Shown: positions 49,407 to 59,035, counted from the first letter of the stretch. The stretch is 64,000 nt of DNA from Candidatus Woesearchaeota archaeon (GCA_016928155.1 JAFGLG010000006.1:38374-102373); one strand, 5' to 3'. Notes: generated by a model not told the origin, from the letters alone. Translations and numbers: made by a program.

Positions 49407-50483
49407 TTACCTTGTGACCCTGAAGCTCTCTATCTCCTCTTTCAGCTTCACCGCTTTCTTGTTCTTTGTGAAGTGTGATTCTATCGGTTTCACGAGTTCG
49501 TACACCCTGTCTGCGACTGCTGTCTTGAGATCCATTGGGTGGAGCTCTCCGTCGGAGTAGGATTTGGCTAGCTCATCATATGACACGAAAGAGAGGTCGC
49601 CGCCGTACTTCTCGGGCCTTTTTATGTCTAGAGTCTTGAATTTCTCGAAGATTACGTATCTTGCATACTCCATTATGGGGTTGTTCTCTGTGATCTTCTC
49701 CGGGCAGTATGCCTTGTTCATCTTCCTCTTGATATCATCATATGAGTCTGTCATGAATATTGCTGTGTCCGGCTTTGATTTGCTCATCTTGAGCTCTATC
49801 GCCCTTTCTGTGGCATCTGCATTTTTTGATGCTGGCTGCCCGAGCCCCATGAGCATGTGATGTGAGACAATGACCGGCTTCCAGTAGCCGAGCTGCGGCC
49901 CGATCTCGCGGGCTAGCATGTTGACCTTCCTCTGGTCGAGCCCGAGCTGGCATATGTCGACGTCAAGATGGAATATGTCTGCACACTGCATGCAGGGGTA
50001 GAATATCTGCGATGCCTGCAGGGCTTCGCTTTCGCTCCTTCCCATTATCTGCGAGCATCTAAGTATCCTCTTGACTGTGGATGCGCGTGCGATGTTCATG
50101 ACTTTCTTCCAGTAGTTGTCATCGTTCATGAAGTCGCTGGCCCAGACGAACTCGACATTGTCCAGATCCATGCCGCATGCACGCCATATCTCGATGAGAT
50201 ACTCACCGACTTTCTTTATCTTCTCGAGGTCGCCGCCCATCTTGTTGTTGGCCCAGCCGTGCCAGTCTGCCACTAAGAACTTGAATTTGCATCCGGCTTT
50301 GATCATCTTGTTCGTGTTGATGGAGCGCAGGATCCCCTGCGCTATGTGCATCCTCCCTGATGGCTCGAATCCGTCATAGGCTATGGGTTGCTTCTTCTCT
50401 TCAAGGACTTTCCTCAGGTCCTCTTCTGTTATGATCTCTTCCCCCACTTGGCGGATTAGTTCAAGCCTTTCCTCAGTATTCAT
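49407..50483 (-). CDS. tyrS: Tyrosyl-tRNA synthetase, archaeal/eukaryotic type
   Basis: This class I enzyme charges tRNA-Tyr. The HIGH-like motif is GRMHIAQG after YDGFEPSG, and the KMSKS motif is intact (LKMSKSKPD). MQCADIFHLDVDICQLGLDQRKVNM is the archaeal tyrosine pocket pattern. At 358 residues it lacks a C-terminal S4 domain, as in archaea. A minus-strand TATA lies near 50521-50532. Confidence 0.96.
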   Translation of the reverse strand: MNTEERLELIRQVGEEIITEEDLRKVLEEKKQPIAYDGFEPSGRMHIAQGILRSINTNKMIKAGCKFKFLVADWHGWANNKMGGDLEKIKKVGEYLIEIWRACGMDLDNVEFVWASDFMNDDNYWKKVMNIARASTVKRILRCSQIMGRSESEALQASQIFYPCMQCADIFHLDVDICQLGLDQRKVNMLAREIGPQLGYWKPVIVSHHMLMGLGQPASKNADATERAIELKMSKSKPDTAIFMTDSYDDIKRKMNKAYCPEKITENNPIMEYARYVIFEKFKTLDIKRPEKYGGDLSFVSYDELAKSYSDGELHPMDLKTAVADRVYELVKPIESHFTKNKKAVKLKEEIESFRVTR

Positions 50484-50776
50484 TTTCTCACCTGTGTAGG
50501 CAATGGTTCATGCCGGAGATTGATATATAAAAATACCATGTATGGATATGTCAGGTATGTTGATTGGATTATTCTTTATATTTGTTTGGGAACAAAAATA
50601 TTTTTTCTCTAAAAGGTCTGAAAAGCCTAAAAATTGCTTTTAGGCCTGATTTCAAGTCTTAAATCAAAACAAAACATTTAAATAGGACTGTTTTATTTAT
50701 TGGGACAGCTTTGCACCGTTTTAGAACACGGAAAATTCGGTTTTATTTGTCTTAGGGAGAAAAACGAGGGGTTCAT
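50484..50776. promoter_or_regulatory. Divergent control region of tyrS and the PRC-barrel gene, with a hairpin
   Basis: On the minus side a TATATATCAA-type TATA (about 50521-50532) serves tyrS. On the plus side ATTTAAATA (50676-50684) is a likely TATA for the PRC-barrel gene, giving a ~70-nt leader. A perfect 8-bp inverted repeat, GCCTAAAA (50625-50632) and TTTTAGGC (50638-50645), lies between the two promoters. Confidence 0.5.
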
Positions 50777-51040
50777 ATGGCAGAAGACGATAAGCATTTT
50801 TCAAGGGAGCTCATAGGTAAGACAGTTGTTAGCAAGACAGGTAAGAGGTTTGGCGAGGTCGGTGATATTGTCTTTGAGACCCGTTCCGGTGAGCTTATCC
50901 ATATGGTTCTTGTGAATCCGACGTCCTATACTGAGAAGCTTGAGCTTGAGAAGGATAAGAACGGCAATCTTCTGGTGCCTTTCAGTGCAGTCATAGCGAT
51001 TGGGGATTTCATGGTCATAGCTGAGGAAGACATCATTTGA
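50777..51040 (+). CDS. PRC-barrel domain protein
   Basis: This 87-residue protein is a single PRC barrel: LIGKTVVSKTGKRFGEVGDIVFE followed by GELIHMVLVN and a C-terminal VPFSAVIAIGDFMVIAEEDI. Small archaeal PRC-barrel proteins include cell-division partners of SepF (CdpB type) and RNA-processing factors. It has no membrane segment. The gene is monocistronic and lies 62 bp before the RFC gene. A division role is possible but not shown. Confidence 0.88.
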   Translation: MAEDDKHFSRELIGKTVVSKTGKRFGEVGDIVFETRSGELIHMVLVNPTSYTEKLELEKDKNGNLLVPFSAVIAIGDFMVIAEEDII

Positions 51041-51052
51041 TTTCTGCATAAA

Positions 51053-51096
51053 CTTTATATAATCAATATATTTGGATTTATCTTGTTTTGGAGGGT
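51053..51096 (+). promoter_or_regulatory. TATA box and ribosome-binding site of the RFC gene
   Basis: CTTTATATAATC (51053-51064) predicts a transcript start near 51084. GGAGGGTG (51089-51096) then lies 6 nt before a TTG at 51103. This argues for TTG 51103 over the TTG at 51088, which has no ribosome-binding site. Confidence 0.55.
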
Positions 51097-51102
51097 GGTT
51101 TT

Positions 51103-52077
51103 TTGGGTGAAGATGCTCAGATTTGGACAGAGAAGTATAGGCCGATGGATTTTTCTGATATAAAGGGTCAGGATGATACTGTCCAGAAGGTTGAGGCATT
51201 TGTGAAAGGCAGGAACATGCCACATCTGCTGTTCACTGGCCCTGCTGGCGTCGGCAAGACTTCCATTTCTTTGGTCATCGCGAGACAGCTTTTCGGGGAT
51301 GGCTGGCGTGCCAATTTCCTTGAGCTGAATGCCTCAGATGAGCGCGGCATCGATGTAATCAGGAACAAGGTGAAGGATTTTGCCAGGACAAGGGCCATAG
51401 GTGATGTGCCTTTCAAGCTGATTTATCTTGATGAGTGCGATGCCTTGACCAAAGAGGCTCAGCAGGCTCTAAGGAGGACCATGGAGAATTATACCCAGAC
51501 GACAAGGTTCATCCTTTCAGCCAATTACAGCTCGAGGATCATCGATCCTATCCAGTCAAGATGTGCTGTATTCAGGTTCAGGCCTCTGTCCAGGAAGGAC
51601 ATTGATGCCATTATCGTCAAGATTTCTGAGAAGGAGGGTCTTAAGCTCTCTCAGGATGCGAAGGATGCGCTTTATGAAATTTCAGGCGGTGATTGCAGGA
51701 AAGTCGAGAATATCCTGCAGAGCTGTGCTGTCATCTCTGATGATATCGGCACTGATCTCATTTATTCCATGGCTTCTGCTGCAAGGCCGGAGGATCTGAA
51801 GCATGTGCTTGAGCTTGCCGTGGATTCGAGGTTTGTCGAGGCGCGTGATGCTCTCCTGAAGACCATGCTCGATTTCGGCCTATCAGGCCTTGATGTGATA
51901 AAGCAGATCCAGAAGGAGCTCCTTGGTCTTGATGCTGATCCGTCAGTGATCATGCAGCTCATGGTCCATTGCGGGGAGGCAGAGTTCAGGATGGTGGAGG
52001 GCTCTGATGAGTTTGTCCAGCTTGAGGCTTTTCTGGCAAAGGTGGTCCTGGCCGGCGAAGGGAAGAAAAAAAGGTAA
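51103..52077 (+). CDS. Replication factor C small subunit
   Basis: RFC small subunit is the AAA+ core of the clamp loader that opens PCNA. Motifs: EKYRPMDFSDIKGQ at the N-terminus, Walker A GPAGVGKT, Walker B LDECDAL, the SRC arginine-finger motif IQSRCAVF, and the C-terminal collar domain. At ~324 residues there is no intein. The start is a TTG. The coiled-coil gene after it is 15-33 bp away, so the two may be co-transcribed. The large subunit is not in the window. Confidence 0.95.
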   Translation: MGEDAQIWTEKYRPMDFSDIKGQDDTVQKVEAFVKGRNMPHLLFTGPAGVGKTSISLVIARQLFGDGWRANFLELNASDERGIDVIRNKVKDFARTRAIGDVPFKLIYLDECDALTKEAQQALRRTMENYTQTTRFILSANYSSRIIDPIQSRCAVFRFRPLSRKDIDAIIVKISEKEGLKLSQDAKDALYEISGGDCRKVENILQSCAVISDDIGTDLIYSMASAARPEDLKHVLELAVDSRFVEARDALLKTMLDFGLSGLDVIKQIQKELLGLDADPSVIMQLMVHCGEAEFRMVEGSDEFVQLEAFLAKVVLAGEGKKKR

Positions 52078-52092
52078 TATTTAAATAAATTA

Positions 52093-52875
52093 ATGGCATT
52101 GGTTGGGTTTATGGAGCAGATTGAGCTGAAGGAAAAAGGGGTTGAGGACATTTCTTTTGAGGACAACCAGAAACAGATCATCTATAATCTGGCAAATGAG
52201 ACCAAGCTTCTTATCACGCGAAACAGCGATCTTGAGCGAGAGGTCAATGCTCTGAAAGATGCTTTGATCGAGAAGAAGCGGTTCATTGAGAACGAGGTGG
52301 TCAAGGCCAGGGAGATGATTGAGCTCCGTATCCGGGAGAGGATAGCGCATTATGATAAGGTCCTGAATGAGAGGGAGGGGAAGTACAGGAAGTCTCTCGC
52401 TGAGCTTGAGAACACCTATCTTGAGCGTGAGGCTGAGCTGAAGCTTGAGCTCGAGTCAGAGAGGGAAGCCCTTAAGGCCAGGGAGGAGCATCATCTCAGG
52501 AGGCTCAGGGAGATCCAGGATGAGCTGGAGGCTATCAGGGAGACAGACACAAGGATAACAGATGAGCTGAAGGCAGAGAATTCTGAGCTCAAGAACAGGC
52601 TGATTGAGCAGAAAAGGGTCATGTTTGAGAAGCAGCACCGTATACGGGAGGTCCTGCTGAAGATAAAGAATCACTTCAATGAGCTGTCTGAGCTGGGCAA
52701 TGTGTTCGATGACCTCAAGGTGCGATTTAATGACGATGAGATAGCATATCTGATCAGGATTGATCTTGAGAAAGGCATGGATTATAGGGAGATAATTGAT
52801 TATTATCAGATGTTTGGGTACGGTTCAGAGTATATCATGGGCATCATCAATAAGAATTCTGGATTTTTAGGATAG
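52093..52875 (+). CDS. Long coiled-coil protein
   Basis: This 260-residue protein is a continuous heptad coiled coil from about 25 to 195 (rich in Glu, Leu, Lys, Arg), ending in a compact helical domain (about 200-260) with NDDEIAYLIRIDLEKGMDYREIIDYYQMFGYG. There are no transmembrane segments or Cys. An in-frame ATG at 52111 sits ~28 nt after a TTAAATA element and may be the real, leaderless start. It follows RFC closely. Likely a structural or scaffold protein; partner unknown. Confidence 0.75.
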   Translation: MALVGFMEQIELKEKGVEDISFEDNQKQIIYNLANETKLLITRNSDLEREVNALKDALIEKKRFIENEVVKAREMIELRIRERIAHYDKVLNEREGKYRKSLAELENTYLEREAELKLELESEREALKAREEHHLRRLREIQDELEAIRETDTRITDELKAENSELKNRLIEQKRVMFEKQHRIREVLLKIKNHFNELSELGNVFDDLKVRFNDDEIAYLIRIDLEKGMDYREIIDYYQMFGYGSEYIMGIINKNSGFLG

Positions 52876-52931
52876 GTTTTTGGTAAAGTAATATTATAAA
52901 AAAATATTTGGCAAGAATTCAAAAAACATTA

Positions 52932-53879
52932 TTACTCGAGAGGCTCGTGCTTCACCAGGAGTGTTGTTGTGATGTCCTGCAGATAATCGTATTCAAGCCT
53001 TATATTGACCGGCTTCTCATAGTCTGCTGGATTCGCGATTGCCTGTGTGCAGGCCACAATCCTCTCCCCGGGATTACCGAACACGGTTACATAGCCGTTG
53101 TTTGGCGCAGTGCCGTCTGTCAGACCTGAACACGACAGGCCTTCTATCCCTGTCGTGACTTCGACCCATACCTTGTTCTCTATTGTGTAATTCTGTGCGC
53201 AGTTCGAGTCTCTCTTGAATATGTCGCCTGTCCCTTTGTGCTTGACCTTGAACTGGAATGCGACTTTGTCGCTTGCTCTGGGTATTTCCTTGAACTCCTC
53301 GACTTTTACAGGGGCTGCTGAGCTGAATACCTGCTTGTCCTCGTTTATCATGCACACCCCTTCTTTTTTTGTATCGAGAAGATTCTCCCGGACACAGATG
53401 TCTGAGATTGCCTGTGTGGCGTATTCATAGCAGACTTCTGCTTTTATCGGATAGAGATGTGATGCTGTGAGCGGATCCACATGGTTAAGGTCGTCGAAGC
53501 TCACGAATGTTGTTGTGCCTTCGAGTATGTTCCCTTCTGCGTCTTTCTTTGTCCTTATGAGTTCATCTTCAGGATGCTTGATGAGATCAGCTGTATTCAC
53601 ATTGAACTCATTTGGGTCGATGCCTGTTATCTTTATTGTTGCATCTTCTGGGAGCACATTTGTCTCGCCCACATTCTTGATTCTCACCACAATGCCGAAT
53701 GGATAGCTCCCTCCGTCATATACCTCTGCTGGCGGCGAGTCTGGCTCGAACTGTATTGTGAGGCCTGTATCACCGCCGACAAATGGGTTTGTTTTTGATG
53801 TTGATGATTCCTGTTCTGTGCATCCTGTAAATACTAGGATTGAGCTTATCAAAAGGGCCATGATGATTTTGTTCTTCAT
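52932..53879 (-). CDS. Surface lipoprotein paralogue C (CARDB/Ig-like)
   Basis: The N-terminal signal MKNKIIMALLISSILVFTGC ends in a lipobox with Cys20. The body is beta-rich and shares landmarks with its two upstream paralogues: LTIQFEPDSPPAEVYDGG, a CYEYATQAISDIC pair of Cys, APVKVEEFKE, and a terminal VNIRLEYDYLQ. It should be lipid-anchored on the outer face of the membrane. It is the last gene of the five-gene envelope cluster, 11 bp after the second paralogue. Confidence 0.85.
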   Translation of the reverse strand: MKNKIIMALLISSILVFTGCTEQESSTSKTNPFVGGDTGLTIQFEPDSPPAEVYDGGSYPFGIVVRIKNVGETNVLPEDATIKITGIDPNEFNVNTADLIKHPEDELIRTKKDAEGNILEGTTTFVSFDDLNHVDPLTASHLYPIKAEVCYEYATQAISDICVRENLLDTKKEGVCMINEDKQVFSSAAPVKVEEFKEIPRASDKVAFQFKVKHKGTGDIFKRDSNCAQNYTIENKVWVEVTTGIEGLSCSGLTDGTAPNNGYVTVFGNPGERIVACTQAIANPADYEKPVNIRLEYDYLQDITTTLLVKHEPLE

Positions 53880-53890
53880 TATTATCCCTC

Positions 53891-54826
53891 CTAGGATTGG
53901 ACGACTTCTACTTGTTGTTTTATTGAATCCATGTAGCCGTATTTCAGGGTTATCTGGAGCGGTGTGACATATGCCGGAGTCTCATCGCTCGGCTTTTGCG
54001 CGCTGCATACCACGAATCCCTGGTTGTTGTACATCTTGATTGGATTAGGGGGCGTGCAGCTTCCCCTGATCTCAGCGCCTGATAATATCACTGAATGCAC
54101 ATCTATCTTGTCCAGGTCTACATATTCTATGTCTGGGCATGCATCCCTGGCCATGTAGTCATATGCGTATCCTCTTCCTGAATTTGAGAAGGTTATCTTG
54201 AATTTGATGTCCTGGCTTGTGACATCCTCTTCGATTCTTGTGACAGCTATTGGGGCTCCCTGGCTTCCCATGCTTACATCTGTGACATCGCAGACCTCGT
54301 CTTCGACTCCTGATTTCCAGGGGTCGGGATCGATGCAGACGCTTGCTGCTGCGAATGTCTTGTATTCATAGCATGCTGTTGCCTGTATCGTTGGCCTGTA
54401 GAAATCGACATCTCTGGGTATATTGACCCTTGGGACAGAGAATGTCCTCGTTGCATAGCTTCCTTCGACATTGTATTGGTCTTTCCCGTAGAGTTCTGTC
54501 CCGTCGAGGATATAGTATGATGGCGAGAATGGCAGATAGACCGGGTCATAACCCCCGAGTATGATTGTTCCGATGAATGGCTCTCCTGATTCCTGGGAAG
54601 GGAATGCTCCCCTGTTCCTGAGCTCTACAGTGACATCTAGCTGGTCTCCATTGTAGACTCTGCTCGGCGGCTGTCCTTGCATGTATCGCAGCACCAGGCC
54701 CTCAGTTCCTTGATGCGCAGGCACTGAATCATGGGGCTCGCTTGGTCCGCTGCAGCCGGTCAATAGCAATGTTGATAATAGAAAAAGGATTGTGGATAAT
54801 AGTATGATGTCTCTTTTTTTGCCCAT
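53891..54826 (-). CDS. Surface lipoprotein paralogue B (CARDB/Ig-like)
   Basis: The signal peptide is followed by a lipobox (LLLTGC). Paralogue landmarks: LVLRYMQGQPPSRVYNG, CYEYKTFAAASVCID, APIAVTRIEEDV and LQITLKYGYMDS. Cys pairs across the body suggest disulfides, matching the DsbA-like enzyme elsewhere in the window. The ATG at 54826 is preferred to GTG at 54838 because AAGGTGAA lies just upstream. It has its own TATA-like sequence near 54873-54882, separate from the first three genes. Confidence 0.83.
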   Translation of the reverse strand: MGKKRDIILLSTILFLLSTLLLTGCSGPSEPHDSVPAHQGTEGLVLRYMQGQPPSRVYNGDQLDVTVELRNRGAFPSQESGEPFIGTIILGGYDPVYLPFSPSYYILDGTELYGKDQYNVEGSYATRTFSVPRVNIPRDVDFYRPTIQATACYEYKTFAAASVCIDPDPWKSGVEDEVCDVTDVSMGSQGAPIAVTRIEEDVTSQDIKFKITFSNSGRGYAYDYMARDACPDIEYVDLDKIDVHSVILSGAEIRGSCTPPNPIKMYNNQGFVVCSAQKPSDETPAYVTPLQITLKYGYMDSIKQQVEVVQS

Positions 54827-54838
54827 GTACCGGTTCAC

Positions 54839-54959
54839 CTTATTAGTCTTTATCTATCTTTATTTATTTTCTATATAAACTTTTTGGTTTTTTTAGCATC
54901 AGACAGTTTAAAAAGCCTGAATCACGCTTTTTTGGCACTAAAAAGCGATTATATCTTCT
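54839..54959. promoter_or_regulatory. Internal promoter and hairpin of the envelope cluster
   Basis: This 121-bp gap holds a TATA-like GTTTATATAGAA on the minus strand (54871-54883) for paralogue B. A perfect hairpin lies on the 54925-54947 segment: CGCTTTTT (54925-54932) and AAAAAGCG (54940-54947). It may end the transcript of the upstream three genes in part, so the cluster could have two transcription units. Confidence 0.45.
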
Positions 54960-55883
54960 CTATATCTTCTCTATGGTCACTGTCTTGGATTTTGAGGTTG
55001 TATAGCCGTAATTGAGCTTTATATTGAGGTTTGTCATGTAGTTTCCCTGTGTTCTTTCGATGTTCGAGTATTCTGGATAGATGCATCTGATCCTGTCTTT
55101 CTTCTCTTTCAAGTCAATGTGGCCGGGATCGCACTGGAGGCTGACCGCCCCCAGTTTTGCTTCTATCTGTATCAGGTTCCAGTCGATGTCCATTATCGGA
55201 TCTGAGCCGCATGTCTTTTCCACGAGCGCCTGGTTCATCACAAGCCCGTCTCCTTTGTTCTCGACTGTTATGATGAACATTGGCCTTATGGTTCCATCGC
55301 TCTCTCTTGTTTTCTGCTCAATGTTTGTCACAGCGACTGGTCCTCCTTGCCCTGAACTGCTCTGGATATCGCTTGACGTGCATGGCTTCATGCCGATTTT
55401 CTGGCCGTATACATCAGTATCGACGCATATGTCATATGAGGCTGTTGTCGTGTAATTGTAGCAGATTGTTCCGATTATGATCGAGTTATGCTTTTCCAGG
55501 AGCGGATCCAGATCCCTGACTTCAGCTGTGAATTCATAGAACTCTTGCTGGTCATCAGGGTAATAGATTGTTTTCCCTGGTATCTGGAATTTCACTTTGT
55601 TCTGCCCGGATTCTAGGTCCATGTATCCCTTCTCGAGTGAGAGTACAAGTATCCCTGTTGCATTTGACGCGCCTTTGTTTGTCACTTTTGCTATTATGTC
55701 TATTGTGGAATTGACTAAGGAATTTGCCGGCGGTGCATTGGGATGGAACTCGAGCGAAAGCCCGTCGAAACCCTTTCTTACATCCACAACCTTTGAGCCC
55801 CCGCTGCCTCCTCCTGTACAGCCCCCGATGAGCAGGATCGCACAGATCATTCCGATGATTATCATTTCTTTTCTCATTCTCAT
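54960..55883 (-). CDS. Surface lipoprotein paralogue A (CARDB/Ig-like)
   Basis: The signal ends IGGC, a lipobox with Cys22, followed by a Gly/Ser-rich linker (TGGGSGGSK). Paralogue landmarks: GLSLEFHPNAPPANSLVN, ICYNYTTTASYDICVD, GPVAVTNIEQKT and LNIKLNYGYTTS. N-glycosylation sequons (NYT, NAT, NST) are frequent, supporting an outer location. It overlaps the SLT-domain gene stop by 4 bp, so it is translationally coupled to it. Confidence 0.85.
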   Translation of the reverse strand: MRMRKEMIIIGMICAILLIGGCTGGGSGGSKVVDVRKGFDGLSLEFHPNAPPANSLVNSTIDIIAKVTNKGASNATGILVLSLEKGYMDLESGQNKVKFQIPGKTIYYPDDQQEFYEFTAEVRDLDPLLEKHNSIIIGTICYNYTTTASYDICVDTDVYGQKIGMKPCTSSDIQSSSGQGGPVAVTNIEQKTRESDGTIRPMFIITVENKGDGLVMNQALVEKTCGSDPIMDIDWNLIQIEAKLGAVSLQCDPGHIDLKEKKDRIRCIYPEYSNIERTQGNYMTNLNIKLNYGYTTSKSKTVTIEKI

Positions 55884-58800
55884 TTTGGTTCAGGCTCATA
55901 GGCTATGTTTATTGCTATCTTGTCATATCTGTTTGCATCAAATATTGTGGCTTTCAGCCGGGGTATTGCAGAGCAGGTTTGTACTGGGCTTTGCGCTGAT
56001 AGGAACATTGTGCACAATACCTTGTTGTCAGGGGTCAGCAGTGTGAATCTGTGTTGGTTGTTTGTGTCATCATAGAAACCATATAGATGATTCTCAAATA
56101 TTGTTTCTCTCTTCTCCTGATACATTGTCGGTGTTATCGCAATGCCATATCTGACAAATTCTTTGTTGATTGATGCGGCATTTGCTATTGTGAATGATGA
56201 GGTCACAGTTTCATTTGTGTATTTTGTGACTTGGGATTTTATGAATGGATTTGTTGTCGGCCAGGATTCTGTTGTATTTGTCATCAGTTGGTATGTCCTG
56301 TCTAGTGCAGTGATTGTGTAGTATGCTGCCTTGTTCTCCACGAAGTTTGTGAGTTTAGCCTTGATTTTTTTATCCTTGTCCAGCTCCTTTTCCTCCCCTT
56401 TCCTGAACTCGAGTGTTATGCTTGTGGTGTCGAAATCATCTTCAGTTGGTGTTACCACAATATTTTGTGAGCCCATGAACTCTTCGCAGTACATCGTGTA
56501 TCCTTGCACTCTCGGCACATGCTTTCTTATCTCCTCGATTTTCCTGTCAAGGTCAAAGCTTGGGTCGGTGTATGCCGGATCCCCTGTGCTCTTCAGCAGT
56601 TCTGGTGTGAGCTGCGAAGATACATCCTGCCATGTCACTGAATATGTTCCAAGTTTCTGGATTGCCTTGTCCACTGTGCCTTGCCCCCCATTGTATGATG
56701 CTATCGAGAATGTGTATTTCCATGGAGCCCCATATCTGCTGAAATGGTTCAGGAGATCTCTGTAGAACAATGTCCCGCCTTTTATTGAATCTTTTGGGTC
56801 ATTGCGGTCTATTCCATAATCTCTGGCAGTGCTGATTATGAACTGCATCAATCCTGTGCTTCCTGTACCTGAAACTGCATTGACATTCCCTCCTGATTCC
56901 TGTGCTATTGTGCCCACAATCAGGCAGTATGGGACATTGTATGTTGAAGTGTGCTCCAAGATGGTAGGGTGCCATGTCTCGATGATTTTTTCCACTATCT
57001 TCTTGTTGGCTTCAGAAGGGTATAGTATGTCTGACTGCTGGAAATCAAAATTTGTTCCTGAATAGCTACCCCTGCCCTGGTAGGTCTTGCATTCTGGGCT
57101 TGTCGGGTCTGCGCAGAACACCTCGACCGGGACGCTTTCTGAGAGTTCATATACATACTCTGCTGTCATCTTGAAGTATTTTGTCGTGATGGGCTGGTCC
57201 CCGAGCAGTCCTTCAGGATCCACAACACCTATCCTGCAGTTTATGTTCTTGTAACCATCATTCAATGTGCCGAGATTCTTCAGGCCTTCTTCGCTGAGTG
57301 AATATATTTTATAGCCTTCTTCTTGTGCATCTGATATGTTGAACTTGTGGTTCCAGTCGCAGTCTGTGAGGTTTGTCTCTTCAGGCACGTGGATCTCTAT
57401 CTTGGTGAATTTCTTTACTTGCCCTTCCCACCTGTTGTCCAGGGTTATTCCCAACCTGGGAGGCACTGTATCATTCTCACCGACTCCTATCGGCGGCTTT
57501 TTTGTCTCCATGCCGACATAGAGCGGCCCGTTTGTGTATACAGCGACCGGATTCGTGTCTATTATGTCATACTGCTGCAGTGGATCTACCCCTTCTCTCC
57601 TCAGGCTTCTTATCCTGTGGTCTGCCATGAAGTATGTACGCAGGTAGGACATCGTCTCGAAATTGAACAATGCATTGATGTATACATTGTTCGTGCCGAG
57701 GGGCAGCGTGCTTGAGTTGAATCCGCAGCTGATGTCGACTTCATCCAGTGTTGTCACCTTTATCGGCCTGGATGGCGACACAATCCCGTTGTTCAGGATT
57801 TTTGACTTGCTTGCATTGCAGCTGAGGTTCACTTGGATGTCATTCTCTATTGTCCTCGCATACATGAGCCCCCAGACTGTCACTGGTTCTTTGAAATCGA
57901 ACTTCGGGCTGCTTGGCTCAAGGTCTTTTATGTAGACACCGAGTGGTTCCTCTTGGTTCTCGTCTACTTTGCCCGTGTAGTAATCCCCGCCGGTAGCATA
58001 GTCTATCTGCCTTTGGTATAGGCTTGTCGTCTTGGTTGGCAGGGTTGTTACCCATGTTATGAAGTCTTGCACAGCTTCTTTGGCAGTCGGCCCGGTCAAA
58101 GTGGCCATTCTTTGAAGGCCCTCTTGGGAGACTGGGAGTTCTGTCCTCTGTGTGTAGGCATCTTTCATGATAGGGACGAGCAGGAACAGGAAGATTGCGA
58201 GAAATATTATGATATTAAGCCATTTGGCGAATTTTGATCCTGATATTTTTGCGCCGAATATTATCCAATATGGCCAATATGCCCCTATGAAGATGAAGCT
58301 TAATGCCGTCAGTATTGGTGTCCATGTGGGGTCATTTATGTTTTTCCATAGGATTGAATAAGCCGTGCTGAGGTGTGGCATCGCAGTGTGCATGACAAAT
58401 GCCTGTGCAGCGTAGCTTGTCGTGACTCTGGTGGCGAGCACTGATATTATGAAGACAGCCATGACAGATATTGCAACATCTGAATAGAGAGGTGGCAGGT
58501 TGAGGATCTTAATCAGTGAAGGCAGGATGATGAATGTTATATAACCGCCTAAGATGAGCATTATTGTCTTGAAGATCAGGACAAAATCGCCTTCTGCCAG
58601 GAAGAGCACCACAAAGAGGACCATGGTATGTACTATGAAAGCTTGATAGGTTGCTGCGAATGCAATAATATCTTTGCTGCCCCATAGAAGGTCCCACGGC
58701 CTCAGTCCCCAGATGCCCAGTTCAGTTATCCATGCTGCAAGGCCGAGCCAGATCATCCATGTGCCGATATCCGGCCTTTCCGTCACCTGCTTGCCTTTTG

Positions 58801-59005
58801 AAAAGAGTAATTTCCCCAGTGCCAGCCCGCCGATGCCGATGGTGGCCAGGACGCCTTTTTTTGGGGCGGTTTGAGGGGCGTATCTGTTCTCTCTCTTCTT
58901 CATGTATTCTGTATAATTCTCTTTTATTTTCTCGCCGATTTTGACAGCTGATTTCTTCAGTATGGCCTTCAATGCTGCCATTTTAGAAGATTCTCCTTCT
59001 GCCAT
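55880..59005 (-). CDS. Polytopic membrane protein with embedded lytic transglycosylase (SLT) domain
   Basis: This 1041-residue protein is the centre of the envelope cluster. A basic cytoplasmic head is followed by six or seven transmembrane helices (about 50-285). A beta-rich outer region (300-670) leads to an SLT/lysozyme-fold domain (about 675-800) with the catalytic Glu703 in TIAQESGGN, GSTGLMQFI and ASYNGGQGTV. A further beta region ends YEPEPK. SLT enzymes cut glycan strands, usually peptidoglycan, which archaea lack, so the substrate may be an archaeal wall glycan or a bacterial target. The VirB6/VirB1-like resemblance is only superficial. Confidence 0.85.
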   Translation of the reverse strand: MAEGESSKMAALKAILKKSAVKIGEKIKENYTEYMKKRENRYAPQTAPKKGVLATIGIGGLALGKLLFSKGKQVTERPDIGTWMIWLGLAAWITELGIWGLRPWDLLWGSKDIIAFAATYQAFIVHTMVLFVVLFLAEGDFVLIFKTIMLILGGYITFIILPSLIKILNLPPLYSDVAISVMAVFIISVLATRVTTSYAAQAFVMHTAMPHLSTAYSILWKNINDPTWTPILTALSFIFIGAYWPYWIIFGAKISGSKFAKWLNIIIFLAIFLFLLVPIMKDAYTQRTELPVSQEGLQRMATLTGPTAKEAVQDFITWVTTLPTKTTSLYQRQIDYATGGDYYTGKVDENQEEPLGVYIKDLEPSSPKFDFKEPVTVWGLMYARTIENDIQVNLSCNASKSKILNNGIVSPSRPIKVTTLDEVDISCGFNSSTLPLGTNNVYINALFNFETMSYLRTYFMADHRIRSLRREGVDPLQQYDIIDTNPVAVYTNGPLYVGMETKKPPIGVGENDTVPPRLGITLDNRWEGQVKKFTKIEIHVPEETNLTDCDWNHKFNISDAQEEGYKIYSLSEEGLKNLGTLNDGYKNINCRIGVVDPEGLLGDQPITTKYFKMTAEYVYELSESVPVEVFCADPTSPECKTYQGRGSYSGTNFDFQQSDILYPSEANKKIVEKIIETWHPTILEHTSTYNVPYCLIVGTIAQESGGNVNAVSGTGSTGLMQFIISTARDYGIDRNDPKDSIKGGTLFYRDLLNHFSRYGAPWKYTFSIASYNGGQGTVDKAIQKLGTYSVTWQDVSSQLTPELLKSTGDPAYTDPSFDLDRKIEEIRKHVPRVQGYTMYCEEFMGSQNIVVTPTEDDFDTTSITLEFRKGEEKELDKDKKIKAKLTNFVENKAAYYTITALDRTYQLMTNTTESWPTTNPFIKSQVTKYTNETVTSSFTIANAASINKEFVRYGIAITPTMYQEKRETIFENHLYGFYDDTNNQHRFTLLTPDNKVLCTMFLSAQSPVQTCSAIPRLKATIFDANRYDKIAINIAYEPEPK

Positions 59006-59035
59006 TTTATTCCTCTTTTTCAGAAAAAAATAAGA

